Assembly (NCBI GenBank): GCA_030374765.1
Contig: JARGXX010000002.1
Coordinates: forward strand, 806,001 to 870,000
Length of the DNA: 64,000 nucleotides
Reading direction: 5' to 3'
Source: Agarophyton chilense
Lineage: Eukaryota; Rhodophyta; Florideophyceae; Gracilariales; Gracilariaceae
Numbering within the stretch: the stretch's first letter is position 1; each line of letters begins with the position of its first letter. The notes under the pieces are model-generated. The model had not been told where the DNA came from and searched no databases. It saw only the letters and a list, made by a program, of their open reading frames with translations. A program made the translations under genes and the position numbers. Shown piece by piece: positions 1 to 10,481 of the stretch.

Positions 1-1506
1 CCAGTGAGTGTTCAGTTTACTCTTGGGTGGGACACCGGCTGCGACTGTATCTGCTAGCACTGATACAGTCCAATGCACGTTTTTGATTGTTTTTATTATG
101 TTTCCTTCATTTCGCTTTTTACATCTTCAAAATCCGATCAAGCTGTTTTTTTTTATACATGAAATTCAAGGTCTTTACTGCATCATGGTCAAAACCACCA
201 AAATAATCTGTTCAGAAAGACTAATTTCACCATAAAAGCTTGCAGTCTTGATCTCATATTCTGAAGCCCCATCTTGAATAGACACTAGCTAGTAGGTAGT
301 CTATACGACTGGGGCAACTGCTCGAAAATGATTATTTTTTTTGAAGATTAATTCTGTTTCATACATCCAAAAAAGCCTGTTTTATATGCTAATATAGAAT
401 TTAGCCTGCTAATCAGATAAATAAATAATGATTTTGTTCCTATACTTTTCTTCTTTCATGTACGGTGGATGTTTTTGAAAAGGTGATACGAAGATTTTAC
501 TGCTTTAAAGTCAAAACATGAAAAGAATCCAGTCAAAAAAAAATCAGTTTGACCTCATATGAGGCCAGTGGTCCTATAGAGAAGTCTCTACTAGCTGGAG
601 GGCCGTGTTGTTTTATTTCTTTTTCTCAAGTTTCTGATAACTAATCGTATTATTTTTCAGTGAACATAATTTTTCATAATTGTAATGGCACGACCGATCA
701 TCGCTATGATAGTGAGGTTGTGGACATTTATTACAGAGTTTTCCTCTTTTTTTTTTACCAACATCCTCTTTGTGCTCAACCACGGAAACGAATGCTGCAG
801 TGGAGCATGAACATGATTACATGATCCCAAGTGATGTTGGTGTTCATGTTCCTGGCCCCAAAACTCTTTCAAACAGAATTATATCAATGAGGAATGTGAT
901 AACATCATCACATTGCCCAGTCCATTTATACAGACAGGGGAAAAGCCGCCCTCCCAGATTGAAGAAAAAGAAAGCGCAGTCACTAAAAAATGTAGTCCCT
1001 CTCGAGAAAAGAAAACGTTTTAGCCAAAACAGCTTTTCCCTTCGACAAAGGGCACGAGTCGGCGAAACGCAATAGGAAGCTCGGTTCAAAAACGTTCCTG
1101 TTACGCAACGTTTTAGGATAGATCTATCGTGCCCAACAATTACGCGTGACGTGCATTTTTTGAATATTTCGCTCACTATGGCCACGTGTACGCAAACCTC
1201 ATGCGGCGATGGGATCGCTGCCAAGTCCTGCTGTGCTTCCCCGCACACAGATGGTTTTCTCAAACGCGGCCGCGCTTGGTACATGTCACTGGTGCGTCCC
1301 AGGTTACCAACTTTGAAACAACTAATTGGTTGCAAACAGTTTATCGTGAAGAGGGAAAGCCAACGGCTCAGCATATCACCAATTTCGAAATGCGCTGAAG
1401 GAAGTGTTTCCACCTACTTTCACAAGCTCGTACCCTTCGTACCGGTCATTGAGGTTCTCAGTGCTTTTCGCTCAGTTATGCATCCAGTTCACCTGCAATA
1501 CACACA
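1..1506. other. AT-rich region upstream of MRE11, no supported gene
   Basis: I see no convincing gene here. Several 70-190 residue open frames overlap on both strands, but none has a recognisable motif. The first 700 bases are AT-rich with many homopolymer runs; the last 400 bases before the MRE11 start are more balanced and presumably hold its promoter and 5' leader. A fragment of a gene beginning outside the window cannot be excluded. Confidence 0.5.
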
Positions 1507-4005
1507 ATGACAACAAGACCTAGTCACCGCCGTCGAGTCGTCGTCGATACCGACCCCGAATCGCTGATAAAGATACTCATATCCACCGACAACCATCTTG
1601 GATATCTGGAAAAGGACCCCGTTCGCGGCGATGACTCTTTTCGTGTCTTTGAGGAAGTACTAGAGCTGGCAAAAACGAACCAAGTAGATATGGTGCTTCT
1701 AGGCGGTGATCTGTTTCACGATAACAAGCCTTCAAGATCAACAATTGTTAAGACTATGAAAATCTTACGACATGCTTGTCTTTCTCCTGAAGGCCAAGTG
1801 AGAATTGCAGTCCGAAGCGATCATTCCCAGGTAAACTACATGGATCCGTCAGTGGCAGTCAGCCTTCCAGTTTTTGTTATCCATGGGAACCACGATGATC
1901 CCACTGGCGGTACTGGCCTCGAGGCTCTTAGTGCAATAGACTTGTTATCACAAGCGGGGCTCGTCACATACTTTGGAAAGATGTCTACATCCAAAAAGAT
2001 TGATATTTTCCCCATATTGCTGCAGAAAGGACAAACGAGGCTGGCTCTTTATGGCCTCGGTAACATTCGGGATGAAGTTCTTTACGACACATGGGCAAGA
2101 CAAAGGAACGTCAAATGGCACAGTCCGGATGAGCCAGGAGGTCGCGAGCAATCCCAATCTGAAAATGAATCGGATGACCAGGACCCCTTACGTTGGTTCA
2201 ATTTGTTCGTTTTACATCAAAACCGTCTCACTCGTGGTTCGTCGCGAGGTATATCAGAGACGCTGCTACCTCCATGGCTGGACTACGTAGTCTGGGGCCA
2301 TGAACACGACAGTCTACCGGAATTAACATTATCAGAACCACCTGTTGTACAGCCAGGGTCAACAGTCGCAACAAGTCTATCCCAAGGGGAGTCCAAACCA
2401 AAGCATTGTGTATTGCTGGAGATATACAAAGGAAAACTGAAGCATCGCCCTGTACCACTCTATACCGTGCGTAATTTTGAATTCGAAGACATCGCTCTTA
2501 GCCAGCAAGAGAATCTCTCAGAAACTGACCCGGAGGGTGTAAAACATTTCTTGAGTAGTAAGATTACGGAATTGGTCGAACGTCAAGAGGCAGCATTTGA
2601 CGTGAAGCGAAGTAGCTTTCAAACGGGTACGTCTTTTGAATCTGTTAATGGCATAAAGTACCCTCCACGAGCCTGGTACATAAAAAGATTGACCGACAAT
2701 GTGCGTCGCCCACTGGTACGGCTGCGTGTGGAGATCACTGGAAATTGGGATCCTCCGAACCCTCAGCGTTTTGGACAAGACTTTGTGGGAAAGGCAGCTT
2801 CGCCCAATGAGATTCTTCTCTTCTACAGACACAAACGACGTCCCTTGAAACGTTCGCAGACGTTTCTTCAGGGACGACAGGGAGCTGATGTTGAACTCGC
2901 TTTCGAAGATGGGGAAGACAATGAAGGACTGGGACTTTCTCAGGACGGAAATACAACTAGTAATGTTATGCAGATTCCCAGGTTGGTGCAGTATTATCTC
3001 TATCATCATCGCGCGGGCGGCACAGGTCTGAAGTTTTTGGAGCTTGATACTCTTACAAATGCCGTCGACCAGTTTGTCAACAAATCTGAGAGCAAGGCAA
3101 TCGTGGATTATGTCGCATCGTATCTCAAAGTTCAGCAGGATAAGACCTTGGAAGAGGCCTTGAACGCTGACAAGTCGATTAATGAGGAGGAAATGCTCAA
3201 GAAGTTCCAAGCAGCTGCTGCCGCTGCCGCGAATCGTGCTCTTATATCTGGCGACAACACAGAAGAACAGAAGATCTCGGAAGAGACCGCCACGAACCGA
3301 AAAGGAAAGCCTAATTTGACTCAGGCCAAGAGTTCTGGGGACACACAATCACTGCGAAGTAAGCAAAAGGCAGCCAACCAGGGAGAAACGGGGATTGGTG
3401 ATGCACCTCAAGCCAGCGAAGGAGACCTGGTACAGAATTCCCAAGTTGGAAAGGCAGCATTCGATGCCAGTCTTGATGAAGTACATGCGATGGTAACTTC
3501 GGTACCTCGACTGGCAAAAGCCAGCGCCGAGAGGAGGAAGCTGGAAGATATGGACAACTCTGAAGTCGACGGAATATCTGCAATTGAACCTCGCAGCAGA
3601 TCGACCAGAGGCCGTGGACAGGGCCAGAGGAGAGGAAGAGCAAGGGGACGCGCAACCGAAAGGCAATCTGGAAGAGGAGCAGCCCCTAGCTCACGACCTC
3701 GGAGGACAGGGAGAAAGAATATGTCTCTGGCCGAATCCAGTGATAATGAGGACGAAATCATTCCCGAAAACGCGAGAGAAAGCGTGTATGATGAGGAAGA
3801 AGAATATATACCAACACCCTCCACTCGAAAGAGAAGGGCAACTAACAATGCAAGCGGTAGCAATGCTCGTGCCTCTGGGCGTGCTAGAACAGAATCATTG
3901 GCTTCTAGTGGATCACGAAGGACTCCATTTGCAAGTAGAATGAGGGTTCGAAGGAGCGCAGCAGTCATTGATCTCGACGAAGAAAGTGGTGATGATGCCA
4001 TGTAG
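1507..4005 (+). CDS. MRE11: MRE11 double-strand-break repair nuclease
   Basis: An intron-free frame of 832 residues. The N-terminal half is a calcineurin-like metallophosphoesterase carrying the MRE11 metal-binding motifs in order: D28-N-H30 after a beta strand, GGDLFHDNKPSR at about 66-77, GNHD at 127-130, LHQNR at about 236-240 and GHEH at 264-267. Capping and DNA-binding segments follow. The C-terminal third is low complexity, with a Gly-Arg-rich stretch at about 695-745 (the GAR motif of animal and plant MRE11) and a final acidic/basic tail. MRE11 is the nuclease of the MRE11-RAD50-NBS1 complex, which senses and resects double-strand breaks in the nucleus. The ATG at 1507 is followed by a short basic leader before the first motif, so the start is credible. 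Length is near the roughly 700 residues usual in eukaryotes, slightly long because of the tail. All nuclease motifs are intact. Confidence 0.97.
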   Translation: MTTRPSHRRRVVVDTDPESLIKILISTDNHLGYLEKDPVRGDDSFRVFEEVLELAKTNQVDMVLLGGDLFHDNKPSRSTIVKTMKILRHACLSPEGQVRIAVRSDHSQVNYMDPSVAVSLPVFVIHGNHDDPTGGTGLEALSAIDLLSQAGLVTYFGKMSTSKKIDIFPILLQKGQTRLALYGLGNIRDEVLYDTWARQRNVKWHSPDEPGGREQSQSENESDDQDPLRWFNLFVLHQNRLTRGSSRGISETLLPPWLDYVVWGHEHDSLPELTLSEPPVVQPGSTVATSLSQGESKPKHCVLLEIYKGKLKHRPVPLYTVRNFEFEDIALSQQENLSETDPEGVKHFLSSKITELVERQEAAFDVKRSSFQTGTSFESVNGIKYPPRAWYIKRLTDNVRRPLVRLRVEITGNWDPPNPQRFGQDFVGKAASPNEILLFYRHKRRPLKRSQTFLQGRQGADVELAFEDGEDNEGLGLSQDGNTTSNVMQIPRLVQYYLYHHRAGGTGLKFLELDTLTNAVDQFVNKSESKAIVDYVASYLKVQQDKTLEEALNADKSINEEEMLKKFQAAAAAAANRALISGDNTEEQKISEETATNRKGKPNLTQAKSSGDTQSLRSKQKAANQGETGIGDAPQASEGDLVQNSQVGKAAFDASLDEVHAMVTSVPRLAKASAERRKLEDMDNSEVDGISAIEPRSRSTRGRGQGQRRGRARGRATERQSGRGAAPSSRPRRTGRKNMSLAESSDNEDEIIPENARESVYDEEEEYIPTPSTRKRRATNNASGSNARASGRARTESLASSGSRRTPFASRMRVRRSAAVIDLDEESGDDAM

Positions 4006-4819
4006 TGGTAGGAAACGATGTTGAACACACGAGCGACTGTTTTCGCACCCCCAAGAGCGGACTCGCTCGTTCAAAGAGGTCTGGGTTTTACGTTCCGTTA
4101 AACTGGGGAAAGCACGAAGAAAGAATGCCTTACCTGTGCGCCTGCGCGACGCCGCAACATTCCTGCAACGGAGAAATGTCTCTGCGGGTGAAGTTAGGCC
4201 TTCTTTGTAGTGAAATTGATGGTGTCATCAATCTTCGATATGAACATATACAGAGGTTTAAGTGAGATCACGTCCAGAAGCAATTTTTAGCTAGCAATGC
4301 TGTTCTTTTTATCGTTTTATCTCTAGCAATCCGAACTCCAATTTGCCCAAACAATCTACGAAGGTAGTAGTAAAAACTTCTCCGTAACTTCTGACGTACA
4401 CTCATGATACACTATTTAGCTTCACACTTGGATACTGTGGGAGGGAGGGAATTATGGAAAAAACAAGATCTTGAAATTCTGCAGATCCAGATAATCGGTT
4501 TTCATGTTTTACAGGTTCGGCCATATCATCTACAGTGGATACTGCACTGCCAGGTCGCCGACGTTGGAAATGAAGAGTAGATATTTGCCGTGTCCCAGTT
4601 CGGATTCTTGACTAGTGTGTTACATTCATATCACATGAAGGTGTCTCTCTACGTGCTATCGGGAGGCTGTGCGAGGAGTCAAGAAAGGGGGTTTGGTTAG
4701 GCGCAATAGAGCAGGAAATCATTCTGCCCGCGAAGTCTTAAACGCACCAAACAAGGATCTCTTGAGGTGGCAAGAAAGGAAAAGTTCTGCTGCCTTGCCT
4801 TATTTCCATCCCAACTAAA
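4006..4819. other. Intergenic spacer between MRE11 and RNase Z
   Basis: This 814-bp gap lies between two genes in the same direction. The small open frames in it have no recognisable features. It must hold the MRE11 3' end and the RNase Z promoter, but I cannot assign individual signals. Confidence 0.5.
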
Positions 4820-7111
4820 ATGCATTCTTTTGTGGAGGTCATTGGCGCTGGAATCGAGGACACACCTTCGTGTGTCCAATTGTTCTTTGAAGATAGCCGC
4901 TATCTTTTCGAATGTGGGGATGGTTCGCAACGCCTATTCGCCGAATACGGCGTAAAGTTTGGACGACTAAAGGGGATATACTTGACTTCTGTCACAGCGC
5001 CGTCGGTTGGGGGGTTATTTGGGTTTATACTGACCGTTGCAGATGCCGGAAAGCGACAGCTCGATATCACTGCGCCTCAGGGCATATTGGGTTTAATTGA
5101 AGCTGCAAGAGGCTTTACGTACAGACCCACTCTTAGTTTGAAAATCAACGAGATTGACATCGAGTCCAAACCAGAAACTTTCCCAATCACTGTCGCGGAA
5201 GATGCGAATGTAACCATTCAAGCGGTTCCCATAACGAGTCGTCGGGACATGAAGATTGACACCGGATTTGGAGCTCACTGCGACGCTGTGACATACATTT
5301 GTCGCGTACGAGATGTACGAGGAAAGTTTAATCCCGCGCGCGCATTAGAGCTGGGTGTGAGGAAAGGGCGAAGTTTTGGAACGCTGCAAAAGGGTGGCAG
5401 CGTTATGACAGAAGACGGCAGGGTGGTCACTTCGGCAGAAGTGATGTCTCCCAAAACCCCGGGTCCGTTGTTTGTTATTGTTTCATGTCCAAGTGTTCAC
5501 CACATTCGTAGTGTGGTGTCATGTGCCGCACTGCGCCCAAATGAACTTGATCTGTACGACGACGTTGCGGGTTCTGAGCAAAGGATCAAACGCGTTTGTC
5601 TGCTTGTTCATCTGGCACAGAGAGACGTTCTCTACAACTCGGAATACCGAGAGTGGTGTGACTCGTTTGGGAAGGACGTTGGGCACATTCCACTACACTC
5701 GTCAGTTAGTCCTCGAGGATCTGCATTCATCACACATAACGAGGACCTTGCGCTGCTGCACTACACGCTAGATGATGAGCTTTTTTGTTTGCCTCCTAAT
5801 TCTGTAGATCCGGGCTCCCCGAAAACGTTGGAAGATGCCCGACAGCTCATGGAAAACAAACAGAGAGAGGGGCAAAGTGTTCTCAGTGAATATTCGACCG
5901 AAATAGGGAGAGGTTTGGAAAAAGAAGTATATGGTGATCGCCTTGGAAAATGGATGGTAGCTGAGTGCAAGCTACGATATATTCTTTCGCCCAAGGCAGT
6001 ATGTGGGCCAGACAACACAAATGTGCGTGCTCGCTTTGTAGAAAGAAAGAGCGGCCATCCGAAGAGACGGTGGAGGGAAACATGGTCGCCGTATGCAGGG
6101 GAACCCGTACCGGGCGGCCCGGAGGGAGAGACGCCGGGCTACATATCACGTCTGAGCTGTGGTTCCACGGCAGTGCGCTTCTTTGGAACCGGAGCATGTT
6201 TGCCGGGCAAACACAGGAATGTGTCGTCAACGATGATCGATTTGTTTGGACGCGGTGGAATCCTGCTTGATTGCGGCGAGGGCACATGGGGCCAAATGGT
6301 GCGTCAGTTTGGATTGGAGCGTGCCCAACGCACCCTATGTGCAATGAGGGTCATCTTCATATCACACATGCACGCCGATCACCATCTCGGGCTGATAAGT
6401 CTGCTACACGAACGAAATGTTGCCATGACCAAACACGAAGAGCTGCGAAACGGGCCGCAGCTGGTAATCGTCGGGCCGCCGTATTTGGAACATTGGTTGA
6501 GGACTTTTCAGGCGGCCGCCAAAGTGCCAATGCTGGAGCAGGTGCGCCAAGCGCAACAGTGCTTTCGGTTTTTCGACGCGGGCACTTTGACGGATCCGCA
6601 GGCGCCGGAGACGAAGATTTTTTCGGACACGTTTGGTTTTGAGCTGGGCTGCGTGGCCGTCATTCACTGCGCGTCTTCGTACGGCGTGGTGGTGAAGGAC
6701 TGCGTGTACGGGTGGAAGATTGTGTACTCCGGAGATACGCGACCGTGTGAGGCACTGGCCGAGGCCGGCAAAATGGCGACGTTGGCGATTCACGAAGCGA
6801 CGCTGGAGGATGGCATGGAGGTCGAGGCCAAGGAAAAGCGACATTGCACGATGAGTGAAGCGCTGGACGTGTGTGCGAATCGAATGAAAGCGTGGCGAAC
6901 GATTCTGACGCACTTTTCGCAACGCTATCCGAGAATTCCCAGGCTTGACGATGCGATGCTAGCAAAGTTGTACCATTGTAGAGCGACAGTTGCGTTTGAC
7001 CTGATGAGCGTGGATCTCACACGGCTGCAAGATCTGCCGCGGATCACGGCTGCGATGCGCGACACTTTCCCCAACGAAGTGGCGGTGGAAGGGATATCAA
7101 CGCTAGAGTAA
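4820..7111 (+). CDS. ELAC2: Long-form tRNase Z (RNase Z, ELAC2-type)
   Basis: A 763-residue intron-free protein with two metallo-beta-lactamase-type halves, as in eukaryotic long-form RNase Z. The N-terminal half (about 1-330) keeps the fold but lacks the catalytic histidine cluster, as expected for the family. The C-terminal half starts near the VRFFGTGACLPGKHRN segment and has the catalytic HMHADHH motif at about 516-522, then YSGDTRPC, an AIHEATLEDGM segment, a KRHCTMSEA motif and a THFSQRYPR segment, which supply the remaining zinc ligands. The enzyme cuts the 3' trailer from pre-tRNAs in nucleus and organelles. The ATG at 4820 begins directly with a short beta strand (HSFVEVIGAG); no obvious organelle presequence is visible, so targeting is unclear. 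It ends 74 bp from the convergent MED30-like gene. Confidence 0.96.
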   Translation: MHSFVEVIGAGIEDTPSCVQLFFEDSRYLFECGDGSQRLFAEYGVKFGRLKGIYLTSVTAPSVGGLFGFILTVADAGKRQLDITAPQGILGLIEAARGFTYRPTLSLKINEIDIESKPETFPITVAEDANVTIQAVPITSRRDMKIDTGFGAHCDAVTYICRVRDVRGKFNPARALELGVRKGRSFGTLQKGGSVMTEDGRVVTSAEVMSPKTPGPLFVIVSCPSVHHIRSVVSCAALRPNELDLYDDVAGSEQRIKRVCLLVHLAQRDVLYNSEYREWCDSFGKDVGHIPLHSSVSPRGSAFITHNEDLALLHYTLDDELFCLPPNSVDPGSPKTLEDARQLMENKQREGQSVLSEYSTEIGRGLEKEVYGDRLGKWMVAECKLRYILSPKAVCGPDNTNVRARFVERKSGHPKRRWRETWSPYAGEPVPGGPEGETPGYISRLSCGSTAVRFFGTGACLPGKHRNVSSTMIDLFGRGGILLDCGEGTWGQMVRQFGLERAQRTLCAMRVIFISHMHADHHLGLISLLHERNVAMTKHEELRNGPQLVIVGPPYLEHWLRTFQAAAKVPMLEQVRQAQQCFRFFDAGTLTDPQAPETKIFSDTFGFELGCVAVIHCASSYGVVVKDCVYGWKIVYSGDTRPCEALAEAGKMATLAIHEATLEDGMEVEAKEKRHCTMSEALDVCANRMKAWRTILTHFSQRYPRIPRLDDAMLAKLYHCRATVAFDLMSVDLTRLQDLPRITAAMRDTFPNEVAVEGISTLE

Positions 7112-7185
7112 GGGCAACAGTTCGACTAGAGCGGGGCAAGTTAGGTTTTTATGTGCAGCGAAATCGCGAGCGGCGCAACACAGAA

Positions 7186-7978
7186 TCACTTGTTGTGTCG
7201 CGACGGCGGGGCAGCGTTGTAGTAGGTGCTAACAAGGACGGTGATGTCGCGATGCAAATGGCGAAGCTGATCGATAAGCAGTTTGATCTTATCATTCTTG
7301 ACACGCACCTCCTCTACCAAACAACGCTTCTGCTCGATCAAGGCGGCACGCTGCGCGGCGGTGAGTAGGGTCTCGTCGCGCTCGGCGGCGGCCACGATGG
7401 CGGTATGCACGGCGACGGTGTTGGCGACGGCGGCGCGCAAACTCTCAAAGCGCAGCATGACGGACTGCAGCGTGCGCGGCGGCGCGGGCGCGGCAGGCAG
7501 GTACGTTGCAGCAGGCGGGTGCGCGGCGGGCGGCGGGTGCGGCGCGGGTGCGGGCGCGGCAGGGCCGTTGGCTGTGGGCGCTGGGGCGAGCGTGGGCGTG
7601 GGCGCGAGTGGGCGCGCAGACGTGGGCGCGGACGTGGACGTAGGCAGTGGTAGATTCGGCATGTCGGCGTCGTGGTGGCCGCTCTGTGAGGAGACGAGGA
7701 GAGGAGGGGGCCGGAGAAAGGAAGAGTTAGAAGACGTGCGAGGGCGATGAGCGACGGAGACAACGTACGGCTACAGAGGTGAGAACGAGTTTGAGCGCGG
7801 CCAGAATGGCCTCCAGCTGCAGGCGCGCGTTGTGAACGAGCACGGGGAGGTCAGGCGGCGCGTGCGGCTGCGCGGGGTGCGACGGTTGCGGCGGGCGCTG
7901 CGGCGAGGGCGGACGCTGCGGCGGCTGCGCGGCGGGCGGCTGCGCGGGCTGCGGCGGTTGCGGAGGCAGCGCTTGCAT
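7186..7978 (-). CDS. MED30: MED30-like Mediator subunit, two exons
   Basis: I model two exons on the minus strand: 7978 down to 7769 (70 codons) and 7683 down to 7186 (165 codons plus stop), giving about 235 residues. The intron at 7768-7684 (85 bp) begins GTACGT and ends CTCCTCACAG, and both sides join in phase 0. The protein has a Pro/Gln-rich start, helix DLPVLVHNARLQLEAIL, a Pro/Ala-rich linker, a helix beginning LQSVMLRFESLRAAV, and a C-terminal coiled segment ending VKNDKIKLLIDQLRHLHRDI. The last segment resembles the C-terminal helix of animal MED30, which has the pattern KN..LK..MDQLR.L..DI. MED30 belongs to the head/metazoan part of Mediator, bridging transcription factors and RNA polymerase II. 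The assignment rests mainly on that helix; another helical Mediator subunit is possible. Confidence 0.55.
7684..7768 (-). other. Probable spliceosomal intron (85 bp) in the MED30-like gene
   Basis: The minus strand shows a strong 5' splice site (GTACGT) and a pyrimidine-rich 3' end closing in CACAG. Removing it joins two frames in phase 0 that otherwise lie in different reading frames. It is the only intron I can support clearly among the recognised genes. Confidence 0.6.
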
Positions 7979-8041
7979 GGCGGGGCGTGGCGACGAACGC
8001 GGGGAGAGGGGGGGAGGGAGGAAGTGGGTGCGGGAGATGAC

Positions 8042-8139
8042 GGGGGGAGGATGGCGGGGGGAGGATGGCGGGGGGAGGATGGCGGGGGGAGGATGGCGGG
8101 GGGAGGATGGCGGGGGAAGGAAGGCGGGGGAAGGAAGGC
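8042..8139. repeat. 14-bp minisatellite upstream of the MED30-like gene
   Basis: Five tandem copies of a 14-bp unit (GGGGGGAGGATGGC) are followed by two copies of a variant (GGGGGAAGGAAGGC). The array is strongly purine-biased on the plus strand and lies just upstream of the chosen MED30-like start, in its leader or promoter. It causes spurious long open frames in several frames here. Confidence 0.9.
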
Positions 8140-8566
8140 GGATGAGAGAGAAGGTGCACAAGGCGCGCGGGCTGCGAAATGCGGTCGCCAAAGCGGTCGG
8201 GGAAGCGGTCGGGCGACGCAAACAAGCGCAGCAGAGGCGGCAGTGGTCCGTTCGGGGCGCGCGGTGGCCGCTAGTGCGCCCCATTTAGGCGAGCGCGTGC
8301 GCGAAAAGGGACCAAAAAAGTGGCGCAACGCGAAGGGCACAACATCGACGTGGCAATAAACATCTGCGCGCGGCCGCAGCGCGTATGCTCCCACACTGCT
8401 CCGCCTATCCCCCCTCCACAAGCGTCTGTTTTACTGTGCAGTGCGATAGAGCAAGAGCCCTCGCGACGAAAAAGAGAAAAAAAGGGATAGCAACAAAGCA
8501 CGAGCAATGATAATAACATGGTGCATGGCGTTGTGAATGAATGTAGCACATGCATTTGGCATGCAT

Positions 8567-9724
8567 TCATGTGATGTGGTTGAGAAGCTGTGTACGACGC
8601 GTGAGCAGTAGCGCGCGTTTCTCCTGGCACAGTTCATGGCGCATTTCGTGGCGCATTTCGTGGCGCATTTCGTGGCGCATCTTGCGTAGGTTGTGGTCAC
8701 TTTGCGCCCACCACAGGTTGGCCTCAAGCGAGCGCACGAACGGCGCCACGCTGAACGCACGCGCACGCATGAGCTTGGTCAACAGACGCTTTGCCTTGAG
8801 ACGCGCATTACCGTCCGTCTTGAGTAAAAACTGATAACACGGCTGCAACGCCACATGCAATTGCACCAAACGCTTCACAAGCGGCGCATATTGTTCAAAG
8901 CTCATTTGCCAAGCTCCGCGACGAAACTCGCTCACTCGAGCACAAGCGTCCAAACAATAGTGCAAACGTTCCACAGGCATGCGCTGTTGGGCCGCCAACG
9001 ATTGCACAAAGTGGTGTGCCATACAAACGCGTTGAAAGCGGCGTTCATCATCGATGACAGCGCTTTTCACGTGCGGCAGCAGCGCCGTCACATCGGGGTG
9101 AGTGGCACGTGCGGCGCGTAACAGCGCAACAAGCGAGTAGAACGGTCGTTTGCAATCAGATTGCAGCATTGCGTATACACGAGGCAACGGCGGCGTCGGT
9201 GCGAACAGTCGAGTGGACGCTCGTGCAGATAACTTTGGTAAAGGTAGCTTCGACAAATGCACACCATCAACGCGAAGAAAACGGGCGGCATGTGCCTTAC
9301 TGAAGCACACCGCGGCGGGTAACGCGGCGTCAGCGCGTCCAAGTTTATCACCCAGCTGACACAGCAGGGTCAATTGTCGCGCCACGCGCTTTGCGCGTAG
9401 CGACGGCGCGCGTGCAAGTAACTTGAGCACGCGCAGAAGCGCAACGGCCTGTGGACGGCACAACGGTTCGTGTGGGAATAGGGCGTACCATAGCTTACGC
9501 TGCAGCGTGGCCGTGGCGATGTGTTGCAGCTGCACGTTGGTCTGCGCTAGATTGGCTAGCGCGGGCGGTGCGAGCTGCTCCGCTATGAGATGCCACACGT
9601 CTGTTGGTAGCGATGGGGCGCGCCGTTTGTCAAACGGTTGCTTGTTCGGTTCGTTTGCGCTTGGTACGCTGCGCGGGCGCTTTCGCGGACGCACTGGCGG
9701 CGAGATTTGTGCCGTTCTTCTCAT
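8567..9724 (-). CDS. F-box-like protein with C-terminal tetrapeptide repeats
   Basis: I start at the ATG at 9724, giving 385 residues; the frame stays open upstream but becomes low-complexity hydrophobic sequence with no supporting feature. After a basic leader, residues about 35-80 read PSLPTDVWHLIAEQLAPPAL followed by NLAQTNVQ and a KLWYALFP segment, the pattern of an F-box (LP.D....I...L....L..L...N......L.....W). F-box proteins bind SKP1 and recruit substrates to SCF ubiquitin ligases. The rest is helical, Ala/Leu/Arg-rich and has no recognised substrate domain. Near the C terminus a 12-bp tandem repeat encodes MRHE four times. Codon use is GC-rich, like its neighbour MAD2. The gene is divergent from MAD2 with a 757-bp gap. 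Confidence 0.6.
   Translation of the reverse strand: MRRTAQISPPVRPRKRPRSVPSANEPNKQPFDKRRAPSLPTDVWHLIAEQLAPPALANLAQTNVQLQHIATATLQRKLWYALFPHEPLCRPQAVALLRVLKLLARAPSLRAKRVARQLTLLCQLGDKLGRADAALPAAVCFSKAHAARFLRVDGVHLSKLPLPKLSARASTRLFAPTPPLPRVYAMLQSDCKRPFYSLVALLRAARATHPDVTALLPHVKSAVIDDERRFQRVCMAHHFVQSLAAQQRMPVERLHYCLDACARVSEFRRGAWQMSFEQYAPLVKRLVQLHVALQPCYQFLLKTDGNARLKAKRLLTKLMRARAFSVAPFVRSLEANLWWAQSDHNLRKMRHEMRHEMRHEMRHELCQEKRALLLTRRTQLLNHIT
8637..8684. repeat. 12-bp tandem repeat coding MRHE
   Basis: Four tandem 12-bp units (TGGCGCATTTCG on the plus strand) lie inside the end of the F-box-like gene and keep the frame. Each codes for Met-Arg-His-Glu on the minus strand. The last unit has changed at its 3' end. 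Confidence 0.9.
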
Positions 9725-10481
9725 GGCGAGGCGGAGGGCGGAGACAGATCCAAGCGAGGGGGAGGGGGGGTGAAGAAAGCGAGGGTGAAGCTGGGCGGAG
9801 GGGAAGAAGAAGAACCAGAGAGGGATCGACGACGACGGGCGAAAGGCATGCCAGCACGGCCAACGCAGCACGACCAAGCGACAAGAAAAGGGGGGGCGAA
9901 AACAACGAAAGACGTACGCGGAAAGCGGGGTGAACACACGGGGCAGCGCAGCACCAAGCAGCGACGAGGTGAACGAGCGCGTACGTCGGGGCGGCGCCGA
10001 CACACAAAAAAAAAAAAAAAGAAGCCAACACAAAGCTTTCAGAACGTACGCCACACGCGCGACGCGCGCGCCACCCACTCTGCGTGCGAGTACGAGCGCC
10101 TGGCGCCTCGCCCCTCGCGCCAGCCACAGCCACTAACGGCCGCGCGTTCACCGCCATGCCGCGTCGCCGCGCCGTCCTTCGGGGCAGCGCCAATTCAGCG
10201 CTGCTGTCTGCTGCGTCGCGTTCGTGCGCGCGCCGTGTTGTGCGCTCTACCACGTGGCCACGTCTATGCCGTGTACAACTTTAAATCTGCTTCAAATCTT
10301 CGCCGTCCCGCGCTTTTTGCTTTAGCTTTTCGTTTCGCGTACCCGTTCGTTTCGCGTAGCCTTTCGTTTCGTGTAGCCTTTCATTTCGCCGATCTGCTTG
10401 CGCTTCGCGTTTTCACTCCGCGTCTGTTGTTTCGCCCCCGTTGCTCCGCCCTCACTTGCTTGATTGAGTCCACCCGCCGCC
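9725..10481. other. Divergent promoter region between F-box-like gene and MAD2
   Basis: This 757-bp gap separates two divergent genes. It contains a poly-A run near 10006-10020. Long overlapping frames here look like by-products of high GC and low complexity: they are very Arg-rich and have no domain. A short run of TTTCGTTTCGCGT-type repeats precedes the MAD2 start. Confidence 0.5.

Noticed and set aside
844-1413. A 189-residue minus-strand frame before MRE11
   Set aside because: No motif, odd composition and homopolymer-coded Phe runs; probably chance.
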